In this document: piece after piece, positions 44,520 to 52,829 of the stretch
Layout of the letters: every line of letters starts with the position of its first letter
How positions within the stretch are numbered: position 1 is the first letter of the stretch
Program-made: the position numbers and the translations under genes
DNA from: JBBDYG01 sp040901765
GTDB lineage: Bacteria > Planctomycetota > Planctomycetia > Pirellulales > Lacipirellulaceae
DNA length: 52,829 nucleotides
Direction of reading: 5' to 3'
Assembly: GCA_040901765.1 (NCBI GenBank)
Contig: JBBDYG010000007.1
Coordinates: 1 to 52,829 of the forward strand
Notes under the pieces: model-generated
Database searches by the model: none
Seen by the model: the letters and a program-made list of their open reading frames with translations, nothing else
Told to the model about the DNA's origin: nothing

Positions 44520-45632
44520 ATGCAGGCAAGAACGTCAGTCTTAGTTCACGCAATTGCGATGCTCTCGATCGTCGGGATGACCACGTCGGCTACGGCCGCG
44601 ACTGTGTGGATCGACTTGCAGGTCGATTCAGCCGGTACTTTTCAGCTATTACTTCAAGCCAGCGAATGGGATAACTTTGGAATCGCAAGCTATGGAGTGT
44701 CGCTAGGGGGCGGGATTCAGAATCTCAATCACTTAAGTCCCAGGGCCACGAATGCTACCGGGACAGCAGGTGAAGGCCCCGCGGGTTTCACGCTCTTGCG
44801 CTCGCGCAACGACGAATTCTCCATAACTGCTGCACAAGGTACCGTCATCGGCAGTCCGAATCTGATTCGTGGTTTTGGTCAGGACGCGAGTAGTTTTGAT
44901 GAACATGGCATGATTGATCTGTTCCACACGGATCAAACTACGTGGGGTTCCCCTTTGTTGATTGCCTCGGGGAGTTGGACCGACGTGGCCCCAACTTTTG
45001 TGCATGAGCAATGGAGTGTCTTGGGCGTAAATGTGTTTCGTGAATCGACTGGCATCGGCACGATGAAAGCCGACGTTGTCACTCGGATCAACGGAAGTAT
45101 TGTCGCGCCTCCTCCACCTCCTGAACCGCCCGCGCCGGACCCGGTGCCTGTGCCGCCTCCCGTTCTCGCTCCGATTAACCCGCTGCCACCGTTGCCCGAC
45201 CCGGTGCCGCAACCCAATCCGCCGCCGGAGTTGATCGTGGAGGTCGATCCGAGTGAGCCGACTGAACCAGACATGCCACCAGAGCTCACCATTGAGGTGT
45301 TTCCGGTTGATTTACCTTCATTGGTTTGGAATCCAGATTGGATCCCGTCGGTAGAATTGATCCGCGGGGGTCCATATCTTGGCACGGTTATAGATTGGGA
45401 CGGAAGGTTTCAGCATTTTGGGGAAGGAGTATTTGTCGCCTACGATGGCGACGGCAGAGCGATGCTCAATCAATCCGGCAGCATGCATACCACTTCCGCG
45501 ATGGGATTCGACGGCGCGTTGGCTGCATTTCTGCAAAGCAACCTGGAAAGCCAAGTCCCCGAACCGGCAATGTGGTGCCAAGCGCTGTTGGCGATGATGG
45601 GCGTGCTTGCCTTCCGGCGGTTCCGTCGGTAG
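44520..45632 (+). CDS. Exported PEP-CTERM-type protein with Pro-rich linker
   Basis: A 370-residue exported protein. It has an N-terminal signal peptide (hydrophobic VLVHAIAMLSIVGMTTSATAA), a beta-rich domain, a long Pro-rich linker (residues about 200-260, PPPPPEPPAPDPVPVPPP) and a second beta-rich part. The C terminus is VPEPAMWCQALLAMMGVLAFRRFRR, that is, PEP motif, hydrophobic segment and Arg tail, the signature for exosortase processing. ATG 44520 is chosen because GAGAGGA lies 9 nt upstream; ATG 44511 directly abuts that site. Confidence 0.82.
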   Translation: MQARTSVLVHAIAMLSIVGMTTSATAATVWIDLQVDSAGTFQLLLQASEWDNFGIASYGVSLGGGIQNLNHLSPRATNATGTAGEGPAGFTLLRSRNDEFSITAAQGTVIGSPNLIRGFGQDASSFDEHGMIDLFHTDQTTWGSPLLIASGSWTDVAPTFVHEQWSVLGVNVFRESTGIGTMKADVVTRINGSIVAPPPPPEPPAPDPVPVPPPVLAPINPLPPLPDPVPQPNPPPELIVEVDPSEPTEPDMPPELTIEVFPVDLPSLVWNPDWIPSVELIRGGPYLGTVIDWDGRFQHFGEGVFVAYDGDGRAMLNQSGSMHTTSAMGFDGALAAFLQSNLESQVPEPAMWCQALLAMMGVLAFRRFRR

Positions 45633-46150
45633 GCATTCGACGCGAACCACGGATTTCGGTTCCTCCGGTTTTCTCAGTTTGTGCCACTGTGCCACGCTCC
45701 GCGCGCATCATGTTGGCACAAAGAAATCTGCTCTACGTTTTGCGCATAACCATGTGCGAAGTGGCCGCACTGCTTCGATGGATCGAGAAATCAGCTTTGT
45801 GACCGGTTTCCCGCAAATGGGCGAATTTCTCGAAGAATACTCAGCTTTGTCAGCTCCATCTTTAGTGACCAAGCTGGTTCGCGGGCAGCAATCCGTACAC
45901 TAGTCCGGTTTGTGCCAAACGAGCGCACGCCAAGTTGGCACAACGATGTGGCCTCGCCTTTGCGCCAGGAGTTGCCGGGTGCGGGTTTTTGTGGTTGACG
46001 CGGGGTGCCAGGGGAGGAGGCAGGGGACGGGATTCAGGGGACAAGGGCAGAGGACGGGGAAAAAGGCTTTGGCACAAGGAAGGTTGCGCTTATGATGGTC
46101 GGCACGGCTGCGCGGGGCGGTCGATGGTTCTCTTTCCGATGGAGGCACCG
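45633..46150. other. Intergenic region with two TTTGTGCCA inverted-repeat pairs
   Basis: No convincing gene. TTTGTGCCA and TTGGCACAAA form inverted pairs at 45678-45722 and again at 45909-45943, about 230 bp apart. A short frame beginning ATG 45778 (MDREISFVTGFPQMG) is weak. The repeats may be binding sites or edges of a small mobile repeat. Confidence 0.4.
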
Positions 46151-46546
46151 ATGCCAGCGACCCTTACGATCTACGACGAAACGACCGGCGGCGAGCGCGG
46201 CGCGGCGATTGAGTTGGAGTTTCTCACCGACAAGATCACCGTCCGCGAACTCTTGCGCGAGCGGGTTTATCAGGAGGTAAAGGACTACAACGTGAAGCAA
46301 AGCGGCGTGTTCCGGGGCCTCGTGCAACCTACCGACGCCGAGCGGACGCTCAACGGCTTCAAGCTGAAGACGGCCCGGCAGATCGACTGGCGACCGCAGT
46401 TCGACGCCGCCTGCACAGCGCTGGAGACGAATCAGATTCTCTTGCTGGTCGACGACCGCCAGGCGGAATCGCTGGAAGAGAGCATAACGATTCGACCGGG
46501 GACGGAGGTGACGTTTTTGAAGCTGGTGCCGTTGGTGGGAGGGTGA
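46151..46546 (+). CDS. Ubiquitin-like beta-grasp protein ending in Gly-Gly (MoaD/ThiS-like)
   Basis: A 131-residue protein. The first strand and helix read TLTIYDETTGGERGAAIELEFLTDKITVRELLRERVYQEV, and the last part ILLLVDDRQAESLEESITIRPGTEVTFLKLVPLVGG is the beta-grasp ending seen in MoaD and ThiS, with a bare Gly-Gly C terminus able in principle to be adenylated or conjugated. An insertion of about 50 residues separates the halves, making it longer than typical MoaD. No E1-like or molybdopterin gene is adjacent; instead a DUF4132 gene follows 4 nt later. ATG 46151 (MPATLTIYDE) is clear from the protein pattern. Confidence 0.7.
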   Translation: MPATLTIYDETTGGERGAAIELEFLTDKITVRELLRERVYQEVKDYNVKQSGVFRGLVQPTDAERTLNGFKLKTARQIDWRPQFDAACTALETNQILLLVDDRQAESLEESITIRPGTEVTFLKLVPLVGG

Positions 46547-46550
46547 TGGG

Positions 46551-49244
46551 GTGGCGAGCCTTGTCGACGAAGTTGACCGACTACTAACGGGTGGAACAAA
46601 CCGTGACTTCTGTGAGGAGGGCGGTGCCGACAGAAGTTATTCCACTGATCCGAAAGACTCGTTAGCATATCAACTGTTGCTTCGAATACTGAATGGATCG
46701 CCGTCTGAAGATATCACTATCCGCGAAATTAATCTCGAGCATCTTGGAATAGATGACACTTTAGAGTCACTTTCGGCGGTGGAACGAAGAGAGTTGTGTC
46801 GTTTGGCTCTACTCGAGTTGATCCTTCAACGGACTCGCTTGGCAAAGTCGCATGAATTCTTCGCGCGTCTCATAAAGCCAGATTTGACGCAGCTCCCGTC
46901 GAAAGAGGAAGTGACTTCGTGGGCCCAACAATCAAATCTTCAAACCTACCGACACAAGTGTCTTCAGGTCTTACTATTGCACTTGGTTCGTCATTCGGAG
47001 TTGCTGGACGAAGAACGAGACGCGGTTGCAATGTGGCTATTGCGTGCAAATCTCAGTTTCGATGCGAGGGTGAACCTAGATTTTGATCTACTTGAAACCG
47101 CGACTCGCCTTTTGGAAAAACGTTCGTCCACAATTCTGCCAACGACCTTGAGGAAATGGGTCGTCACGACTTTCGAGACATTACAAGGTTATCGCGCTCC
47201 AAAGTATCGCCGGACCATGGATCGACTATTGACGGTACTAAATGACCCGCTCCGTGTGCCGGTAAGTGACTGCGAGGCATGGACAGAACTGGCCGTGGCG
47301 GAAATCGAATCCCGCCCGGAAAAGCAACGGGAAGCATGGGTGAATCTGCTCGATCATTCCGGCAGAACGCTCAGTGCAAAGCCTTCTCGGGCATGGTTCA
47401 AGAGAGCGACTACGTTACTTGCAGAAATCGGTACGGCAGACTTCATACATCTCTTGGAAAAGTGGCTCCGACTAAGCGCAAAAACTGAGCATCCACTTCC
47501 GCAAAATATCGACATACTCCGTGGGCTGGTTTGGTTAACGTCGCAACTACCAAGTCCGTACTTAGCTCGTGCGATAAGCGATGCGGCGATCGCGTCGTAT
47601 CGTAAAATTCCCGGCATCGGCCCGCGGGCCACGCGGCTGGGCAACGCTGCCGTCTATGCCCTCGGCCAGATGCCTTGCCGCGACGCGCTTGCGCAGCTTG
47701 CGCTGCTGAAAGTAAAAATCAAATTCGGCACGGCGCTCAAGGAAATCGACAAGGCGCTGACGGCAGCGGCCGAGCGGGAAGGGTTGCCCCGCGAAGAAAT
47801 CGAAGAGATGGCCGTGCCGGGATACGGCTTGACGGAGATCGGCAAGCGGGTCGAGCAACTTGGCGACTATCGAGCGGAGCTAGTCGTCATCGGCACCACG
47901 AGCACCGAGCTGCGGTGGTTCAAGCCGGACGGCAAACAGCAGAAGTCGGTACCGGCCGCGGTGAAGGAAGGGCACGCCGAAGATTTGAAGGAATTGAAAG
48001 CTGTGGCGAAGGACATTGAAAAGATGCTGCCGGCGCAGCGGGATCGGATCGATCAACTCTATCTTGAGCAGAAGACTTGGGCCTATTCGACGTGGGCGGA
48101 GCGATATTTGAATCATCCGCTGATCGGAATGCTCGCGCGGCGACTGATTTGGCAGTTCGACCATGGCGAGGGGCGGCCACGCGTAACGGTGACGTGGCTC
48201 GATGGGCAGCTTGTCGATGTAGCGGCAAAGCCGGTAAGCATCGATGAGTCGACCGCCGTCGTTTCGCTGTGGCATCCGATAGGGCATTCGACCGACGAAG
48301 TGCTCGCTTGGCGAAAGTTCTTTGAGGAGCACGAAATCAAGCAGCCGTTCAAGCAAGCGCACCGCGAGGTCTATTTGCTCACGGACGCGGAACGGAACAC
48401 GCGAGTCTACTCCAACCGATACGCGGCGCATGTGATTCGACAGCACCAATTCAACGCCCTGTGCGGCATTCGCGGCTGGAAAAACAAGCTGCGGTTGATG
48501 GTGGATGCGGAGTATCCACCATCATTACGTGAGCTTGTGCCGTGGAATCTGCGGGCAGAGTTCTGGATTGAAGGAGCCGGCGAGAATTACGGTGTCGACA
48601 CTAATGATGCAGGTACGTACCTGTATTTGATAACGGACCAAGTACGGTTCTATCGACGAGAGGCTGTTCAAGCTACTGCGTACACCGGTGTTGGTGGATA
48701 TCAAGTGTGGGCGGACGGGCCCGGTACAGATAACATCAACGATCCGCTGCCGCTCGACCAGATACCCCCGCTGGTCTTCAGCGAAATCATGCGCGACGTG
48801 GACCTGTTTGTCGGCGTGGCGAGTGTGGGGAACAATCCCGAGTGGCAGGATGGTGGGCCGGAGGGGCGCTATCGCGATTACTGGAATGCGTACTCGTTCG
48901 GCGACCTATCGGGCACGGCGCAGACACGGAAGGAGATTCTGGGCCGGCTGATTCCGCGGCTGAAGATTGCGGAGCGGTGCCGGCTCGACGACAAGTTCCT
49001 GGTGGTTCGCGGCGACCGGCGGACGTACAAGATTCACCTGGGGAGCAGCAACATCCTGATGGAGCCGAACGATCAGTATCTGTGCATCGTGGCGTCGCGC
49101 GGACAAGCGACGTCGGGTTCTGGCAAAGTGTTCCTGCCGTTCGAGGGAGACGAGCGGCTGGCGGTGATTTTGAGCAAGGCGTTTCTGCTGGCTGAGGATA
49201 AGAAGATCACCGATCCGACGATTTTGAGTCAGATTGGGCGGTGA
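46551..49244 (+). CDS. DUF4132 domain protein
   Basis: An 897-residue protein starting at GTG 46551. The C-terminal half holds DUF4132: QPFKQAHREVYLLTDAERNTRVYSNRYAAHVIRQHQFNAL near residue 610 and LVFSEIMRDVDLFVGVASVGNNPEW near 740. Residues 1-350 are mainly helical, perhaps HEAT-like repeats. DUF4132 proteins (for example MolR of E. coli) have no settled function. Base composition changes abruptly near 47600 (A+T-richer before) and again around 48520-48740, suggesting a mosaic. It is coupled to the Gly-Gly protein upstream. Confidence 0.8.
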   Translation: MASLVDEVDRLLTGGTNRDFCEEGGADRSYSTDPKDSLAYQLLLRILNGSPSEDITIREINLEHLGIDDTLESLSAVERRELCRLALLELILQRTRLAKSHEFFARLIKPDLTQLPSKEEVTSWAQQSNLQTYRHKCLQVLLLHLVRHSELLDEERDAVAMWLLRANLSFDARVNLDFDLLETATRLLEKRSSTILPTTLRKWVVTTFETLQGYRAPKYRRTMDRLLTVLNDPLRVPVSDCEAWTELAVAEIESRPEKQREAWVNLLDHSGRTLSAKPSRAWFKRATTLLAEIGTADFIHLLEKWLRLSAKTEHPLPQNIDILRGLVWLTSQLPSPYLARAISDAAIASYRKIPGIGPRATRLGNAAVYALGQMPCRDALAQLALLKVKIKFGTALKEIDKALTAAAEREGLPREEIEEMAVPGYGLTEIGKRVEQLGDYRAELVVIGTTSTELRWFKPDGKQQKSVPAAVKEGHAEDLKELKAVAKDIEKMLPAQRDRIDQLYLEQKTWAYSTWAERYLNHPLIGMLARRLIWQFDHGEGRPRVTVTWLDGQLVDVAAKPVSIDESTAVVSLWHPIGHSTDEVLAWRKFFEEHEIKQPFKQAHREVYLLTDAERNTRVYSNRYAAHVIRQHQFNALCGIRGWKNKLRLMVDAEYPPSLRELVPWNLRAEFWIEGAGENYGVDTNDAGTYLYLITDQVRFYRREAVQATAYTGVGGYQVWADGPGTDNINDPLPLDQIPPLVFSEIMRDVDLFVGVASVGNNPEWQDGGPEGRYRDYWNAYSFGDLSGTAQTRKEILGRLIPRLKIAERCRLDDKFLVVRGDRRTYKIHLGSSNILMEPNDQYLCIVASRGQATSGSGKVFLPFEGDERLAVILSKAFLLAEDKKITDPTILSQIGR

Positions 49245-49479
49245 GCGAACATTCCTCCAGACCGTCGAGTAGAGTCTGGCTCCACAACTGGCGCTCTGCT
49301 TGTTCTTCTTCCCAGTCGTCGGCACGCTCGCGAAGCGCCGAAAAAGCAGCATTGCCTGCGTTCCAGAATTGCTGACGGTGCAAGGATTGGAGATCACATT
49401 CGGTGATGTCCAATCCTGGAATGAGAACGGGGGCTGGGCTGCCGCTCGGAATTTGCGGGGTCGGCGGTTTATTTGGCAT
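49207..49479 (-). CDS. Small hypothetical protein convergent with the DUF4132 gene
   Basis: A 90-residue frame starting MPNKPPTPQIPSGSPAPVLIPG, with a helical acidic middle (FSALRERADDWEEEQAERQLWSQTLLDGLEECSL). Composition looks protein-like but no family is recognised. It overlaps the end of the DUF4132 gene by 38 bp on the opposite strand. Confidence 0.4.
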   Translation of the reverse strand: MPNKPPTPQIPSGSPAPVLIPGLDITECDLQSLHRQQFWNAGNAAFSALRERADDWEEEQAERQLWSQTLLDGLEECSLTAQSDSKSSDR

Positions 49480-49809
49480 TGGTGAGCGGATTCTAGGGCC
49501 GGATTGCACATGGTCGGGCACTGCTGCCAGCATACCCGCCAAGTCACAATCGTAAGGGTCTCACAAGTCTGACATCGCGAGAAGCCAGTGGGGAAAGTCG
49601 CCGTGTTGCGATCGGTGTTCGTAGACCTACGGTCGCAGGGGGTGCGGGGTCGGGAGACCCGCGCACAACTATCGTTGTTCTCCGACCCAGGATGGGTCGG
49701 CTATTTATCGCGGGGTTTTTGACAAGTGGAGAACCGGCGGCCGGTAGGGTAGAATCAGTGGGATAGGTCTTGGCGATTTACCCAATTGAGGTTTTGGGAG
49801 GTTACAGCG
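49480..49809. other. Intergenic region with G+C-rich palindromes
   Basis: No gene seen. Hairpins include GGTC-GGGA-GACC, ACAAC-TATC-GTTGT and a perfect 7-bp CCGACCC/GGGTCGG stem (49682-49700) that could act as a terminator. The promoter of the next gene is presumably near the right end. Confidence 0.45.
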
Positions 49810-51114
49810 ATGCGTGGTTTGCTTTTTTCATTGGTGGCGTTGGTGATGGCAGCGGGGACGGTGGCGGTGGCCGCGGACCCGGTCGATTTTGCCAAGCAGA
49901 TTCAACCGATCTTCGTCGCCAAGTGCGCGATGTGCCACGGCGAGGAGAAGGCCCTCGGCAAGTTGCGGCTGCATTCGGTCGAGGCGATTACCGCCAATGA
50001 AGATAAGGAGTTGCTCGTCGCGGGCAAGCCGGACGAGAGCGAGATCGTGCAGCGGATTAGTTTGGCCGCCGACGACAAGAAGCGGATGCCCAAAGATGGC
50101 GATCCGCTGCCGAAGGAAGAGATCGATCTGATCCGCGCGTGGATCGAACAGGGCGCGACTCTGGTAGTGGCAGCCGAGGGCGCGCCGATGCCGGAGGCAG
50201 CGGCCGCGCCGGCGGAACGGCCGCGCGTGCCGGCGCCCGCGCCGCTGGAAGGGGTCACGCCTGCCGCGCCGGAAGCGATCGCCAAGGTCGAGCAAGCGGG
50301 TGGGCTGGTGATGCCACTTCATGCGGGGAGTCCGCTGTTGTCGGCGACGTTTCCAACTGGTCGCGAGAACGTGACCGACGAAACGACCGCGCTACTCGTG
50401 GACCTCGCGCCGCAACTCGTGTGGCTCGACCTCGGTCGCACGAAGGTGACCGACGCCGGGCTAGCGAACGTTGCGAAGCTCACGAACCTCGAGCGGTTGC
50501 ATCTGGAACTTACCGGCACCACCGATGCGGGGCTGCCGCAGATTGCCGCCTTGCCGCGGCTGACGTATTTGAACCTCTATGGCACGAAAGTGACTGACGC
50601 GGTGTTCGAGCAGCTCAAGGGCCTCGGGCACTTGGAAAAACTATTCTTGTGGCAAGCGCCGGTGAGCTACGACGCCGCGAAGGCGTTTGCGGCGGCGACG
50701 CCCGGCCGCGACGTGAACCTGGGCTGGGACCACCCCGGTGTGGTTCGCGAGCGATTGACGAAGGAACTGGCGAGCGTGGCCGTGCAGAAGGAAGAAGTCA
50801 CGAAGCGCGTCACGACGCTCGAGCAAGAGGTTGTAGCGGCAAAGGCGGAACAAGAATCGACCACGAAGCGCGAGGAGGAAATCAAGAAGGAGCTGGAAGG
50901 CCTCGACAAACCGAAGGAAGAAGCAAAACCCGCAGAGGAAGCCAAGCCCGCTGAAGAAGCCAAGCCTGCCGAAGAGGCAAAGCCCGCCGACGAAGCCAAA
51001 CCAGCGGAAGAGGCCAAGCCCGCCGAAGAAGCCAAACCGGCGGAAGAGGCCAAGCCCGCAGATAAGCCCGCCGAAGAAGCCAAACCGGCGGAAGCGGAAA
51101 CGCCAGCGCCGTGA
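49810..51114 (+). CDS. Exported planctomycete cytochrome c (PSCyt1) protein with LRR-like repeats
   Basis: A 434-residue exported protein. The signal peptide is MRGLLFSLVALVMAAGTVAVAA. The PSCyt1 domain (about 25-125) has the haem-binding CAMCH motif (Cys39, Cys42, His43) and KPDESEIVQRI ... RMPKDGDPLPKEEIDLIRAWIEQGA. Residues about 190-300 form leucine-rich-repeat-like units (LVWLDLGRTKVTDAGLANVAKLTNLERL), then a coiled coil (about 320-375). The C terminus is a run of about ten KPAEEA-type repeats, probably disordered. It acts outside the cytoplasm. ATG 49810 is chosen for the signal peptide; an in-frame upstream ATG is less likely. Confidence 0.88.
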   Translation: MRGLLFSLVALVMAAGTVAVAADPVDFAKQIQPIFVAKCAMCHGEEKALGKLRLHSVEAITANEDKELLVAGKPDESEIVQRISLAADDKKRMPKDGDPLPKEEIDLIRAWIEQGATLVVAAEGAPMPEAAAAPAERPRVPAPAPLEGVTPAAPEAIAKVEQAGGLVMPLHAGSPLLSATFPTGRENVTDETTALLVDLAPQLVWLDLGRTKVTDAGLANVAKLTNLERLHLELTGTTDAGLPQIAALPRLTYLNLYGTKVTDAVFEQLKGLGHLEKLFLWQAPVSYDAAKAFAAATPGRDVNLGWDHPGVVRERLTKELASVAVQKEEVTKRVTTLEQEVVAAKAEQESTTKREEEIKKELEGLDKPKEEAKPAEEAKPAEEAKPAEEAKPADEAKPAEEAKPAEEAKPAEEAKPADKPAEEAKPAEAETPAP

Positions 51115-51168
51115 TTTGTTCCCAATGTGCCGCGCGGCCGCACTGAATCATACGATGAGAAGCTCGCG

Positions 51169-52689
51169 ATGTGCCGCTCTGCTACTGAAATGAATTGCGT
51201 TCATCGGGCAGGGGCCGTCGTTGTTGCGGGGGCGGTCGTCATCATAACGGCCTTCCCTACGCAACGGGTTGTGGCCGGGGCACCAGCGCCGAGCGATGCA
51301 AACCAGGTGTTTCGCGCCGGCGCGTATGCCATCGATATTACGCCGACAAAATTTCCAGTCGAATCAGCCGGCAGCATGACGCCGCGGGTTGTCCAGGCGG
51401 CACATGACCCTCTACACGCCCGTTGCTTGGTGCTCGACGATGGCCGCACGAAGATCGCATTTGCCATCTGCGACAGTTGCATGATTCCACGGGAGGTCTT
51501 CGATCGGGCCAAAGAAATTGCCGCCCGCGAAACGGGCATCCCCTCCGAACGCATGTTGATGGCGGCGACGCATACGCACACGGGGGTTACCGCCGCACCC
51601 ATCTTTCAGAGCGAGGTCGAGGTCGAGTACTGCGAGTACCTCACGCAGCGGATTGCCGAGGGGATCGCCCAGGCCGCCGATCAGTTGGAACCGGCGCGCA
51701 TCGGTTGGGCCGTGGGACACAATCCCCGGCAGATGTTCAACCGCCGCTGGCATATGCGAAAGGGGGTCGAACTCACCAACCCGTTCGACTCGGCCGAGCG
51801 CGTGAAGACGAATCCGCCGCCTGCCAGCAGCAAACTGCTCAAGCCGGCGGGGCCAATCGATCCCGAAGTGCCCGTGTTGGCCGTGCAGTCGCGCGATGGC
51901 CGGCCGATTGTGGTGTTGGCGAACTATTCGTTGCACTATGTCGGCGGCGTACCCGACGGCTTGCTCTCGGCCGATTACTTCGGCCAATTCGCCGTCGAGC
52001 TTGCGAAACGAATCGACGAGACGCAGCCAGCAGCCGACGGCGCGCCGGCGTTTGTAGCAATCATGACCAATGGCACGAGCGGAGATATAAACAACATCAA
52101 TTTCTTCGAAGGCTCCCCGGCACAGCCGCCGCTGGAGCAAATCCGTCTGGTGGCGTCCGATGTTGCCGCTTCGGCGCACGCCGCCTACCAGCGGATCGAG
52201 TGGCACGATTGGGTGCCGCTGGCGATGCGCGAGACGGAGATCGAGCTCGGCGTGCGCCGCCCGAACGACGCCGACGTGGCGTTCGCGAAGCAAGTGCTGA
52301 GCCAGGCGGGTGAGCCGCCGTACAAGGAACTCCGCCCGATTTACGCGCTGGAGACGCTCGACTTGGCCAACTATCCCGCCACAGTGAGCGCGAAACTTCA
52401 AGCGATTCGCATTGGCGAGATGGGCATCGCGAGCAGCCCGTGCGAGACTTTCGTCGAGACGGGGCTTGCCATCAAGCGCGAAAGTCCGCTGCGGCCGACG
52501 TTCACGATCGAGTTGGCCAATGGCTACAACGGCTATCTGCCCACGCCCGAGCAACACGACTTGGGCGGCTATGAAACATGGCGGGCCAAGTCGAGCTATC
52601 TGGCTATTGACGCCGAGCCGAAAGTTCGGGCGTCGCTCTTGGAGTTGCTGCAGGAGGTGGCGGATGAGAAGGCCGCAACGAGTCCTTAG
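51169..52689 (+). CDS. Exported neutral/alkaline ceramidase-like protein
   Basis: About 506 residues from ATG 51169 (MCRSATEMNCVHRAG), with a hydrophobic signal-like segment AVVVAGAVVIITAFPTQRVVAG. The mature part resembles the N-terminal domain of neutral/alkaline non-lysosomal ceramidases: FRAGAYAIDITP, AHDPLHARCLVLDDG, the metal-binding MAATHTHTG near 140 and IVVLANYSLHYVGGVPDGLLSADYFG near 260. Substrate is probably an amide-linked lipid or sugar derivative; in planctomycetes such proteins are common and mostly uncharacterised. An in-frame start 42 nt upstream cannot be excluded. Confidence 0.8.
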   Translation: MCRSATEMNCVHRAGAVVVAGAVVIITAFPTQRVVAGAPAPSDANQVFRAGAYAIDITPTKFPVESAGSMTPRVVQAAHDPLHARCLVLDDGRTKIAFAICDSCMIPREVFDRAKEIAARETGIPSERMLMAATHTHTGVTAAPIFQSEVEVEYCEYLTQRIAEGIAQAADQLEPARIGWAVGHNPRQMFNRRWHMRKGVELTNPFDSAERVKTNPPPASSKLLKPAGPIDPEVPVLAVQSRDGRPIVVLANYSLHYVGGVPDGLLSADYFGQFAVELAKRIDETQPAADGAPAFVAIMTNGTSGDINNINFFEGSPAQPPLEQIRLVASDVAASAHAAYQRIEWHDWVPLAMRETEIELGVRRPNDADVAFAKQVLSQAGEPPYKELRPIYALETLDLANYPATVSAKLQAIRIGEMGIASSPCETFVETGLAIKRESPLRPTFTIELANGYNGYLPTPEQHDLGGYETWRAKSSYLAIDAEPKVRASLLELLQEVADEKAATSP

Positions 52690-52829
52690 GAACGCGGGAA
52701 AAATAACTTCGGTATTTGGCCAACGGCCATTTTCACCGTAGCCTGGGGCATCGCCCTCGTTGTTCTACACAACGGTTGCATTCCTACCGCGAAGCGGTTT
52801 CGCCCTCCAGCCCAGGGTTGGTCGCCACG
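52690..52829. other. Non-coding right edge of the window
   Basis: No gene seen. It contains short G+C-rich inverted words (for example CCTGGGGC and CCAGCCCAGG) like those in other spacers here, and probably belongs to a dispersed palindromic repeat. Confidence 0.3.

Noticed and set aside
3..52829. Insertion sequences or transposase genes
   Set aside because: No DDE or tyrosine transposase frame was recognised anywhere; the only recombinase is the serine integrase at the tRNA.

Overview
The window looks like a planctomycete chromosome (Planctomycetota, probably Pirellulales) carrying the right-hand part of an integrated plasmid-like element. Lineage clues on the chromosomal side are a planctomycete-type cytochrome c protein (PSCyt1) with LRR-like repeats, a very acidic DUF4340 protein, a PEP-CTERM-type protein, an FHA/GAF sigma-54 activator and several nested palindromic intergenic repeats. 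All calls come from reading the sequence; no database search was run.

Element, 1 to about 32,990. The right border is a serine recombinase (31504-32994) whose last codons lie inside the 3' end of a tRNA-Pro gene (32976-33049, minus strand), so the tRNA 3' end is the probable attachment site. The other border lies left of the window. Inside are a plasmid replicon (RepA-like initiator, six iterons, ParA, small partner), a mobilisation block (inverted-repeat oriT candidate, ribbon-helix-helix protein, MobF-type relaxase-helicase of 1631 residues translationally coupled to a small ORF and the recombinase), a strawberry-notch methyltransferase-helicase, and a six-gene defence-like operon (11052-23923): SNF2 helicase with DUF3883-like end, HNH plus DGQHR-like protein, DUF1156 methyltransferase, DUF488-type protein, an unknown with a Cys-rich motif, and a DUF499 ATPase.

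The most unusual feature is about 1.5 kb without genes (about 5600-7080), densely packed with perfect hairpins. Read on the minus strand, at least five loops are GNRA tetraloops, so this appears to be a very large structured RNA. It contains a 34-nt hairpin (6892-6925) with the layout of group II intron domain V, but near the RNA's 5' end and followed, not preceded, by most of the structure. A GUGCG motif typical of group II intron 5' ends lies about 730 nt downstream (6163-6159). A circularly permuted group II ribozyme, or a derivative, is the leading hypothesis. The RNA ends just upstream of a co-oriented operon (basic 275-residue protein, four-helix membrane protein, strawberry-notch protein).

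Chromosome, about 33,000 to the end: sigma-54 activator, adenylate-forming ligase, DUF971, DUF4340, a small antitoxin-like protein, an atypical A+T-rich nuclease-like gene, a sugar isomerase-like protein next to galactokinase, Uma2-family nuclease, PEP-CTERM-type protein, a MoaD/ThiS-like protein ending in Gly-Gly next to a DUF4132 protein of mosaic composition, PSCyt1 protein and a ceramidase-like protein.
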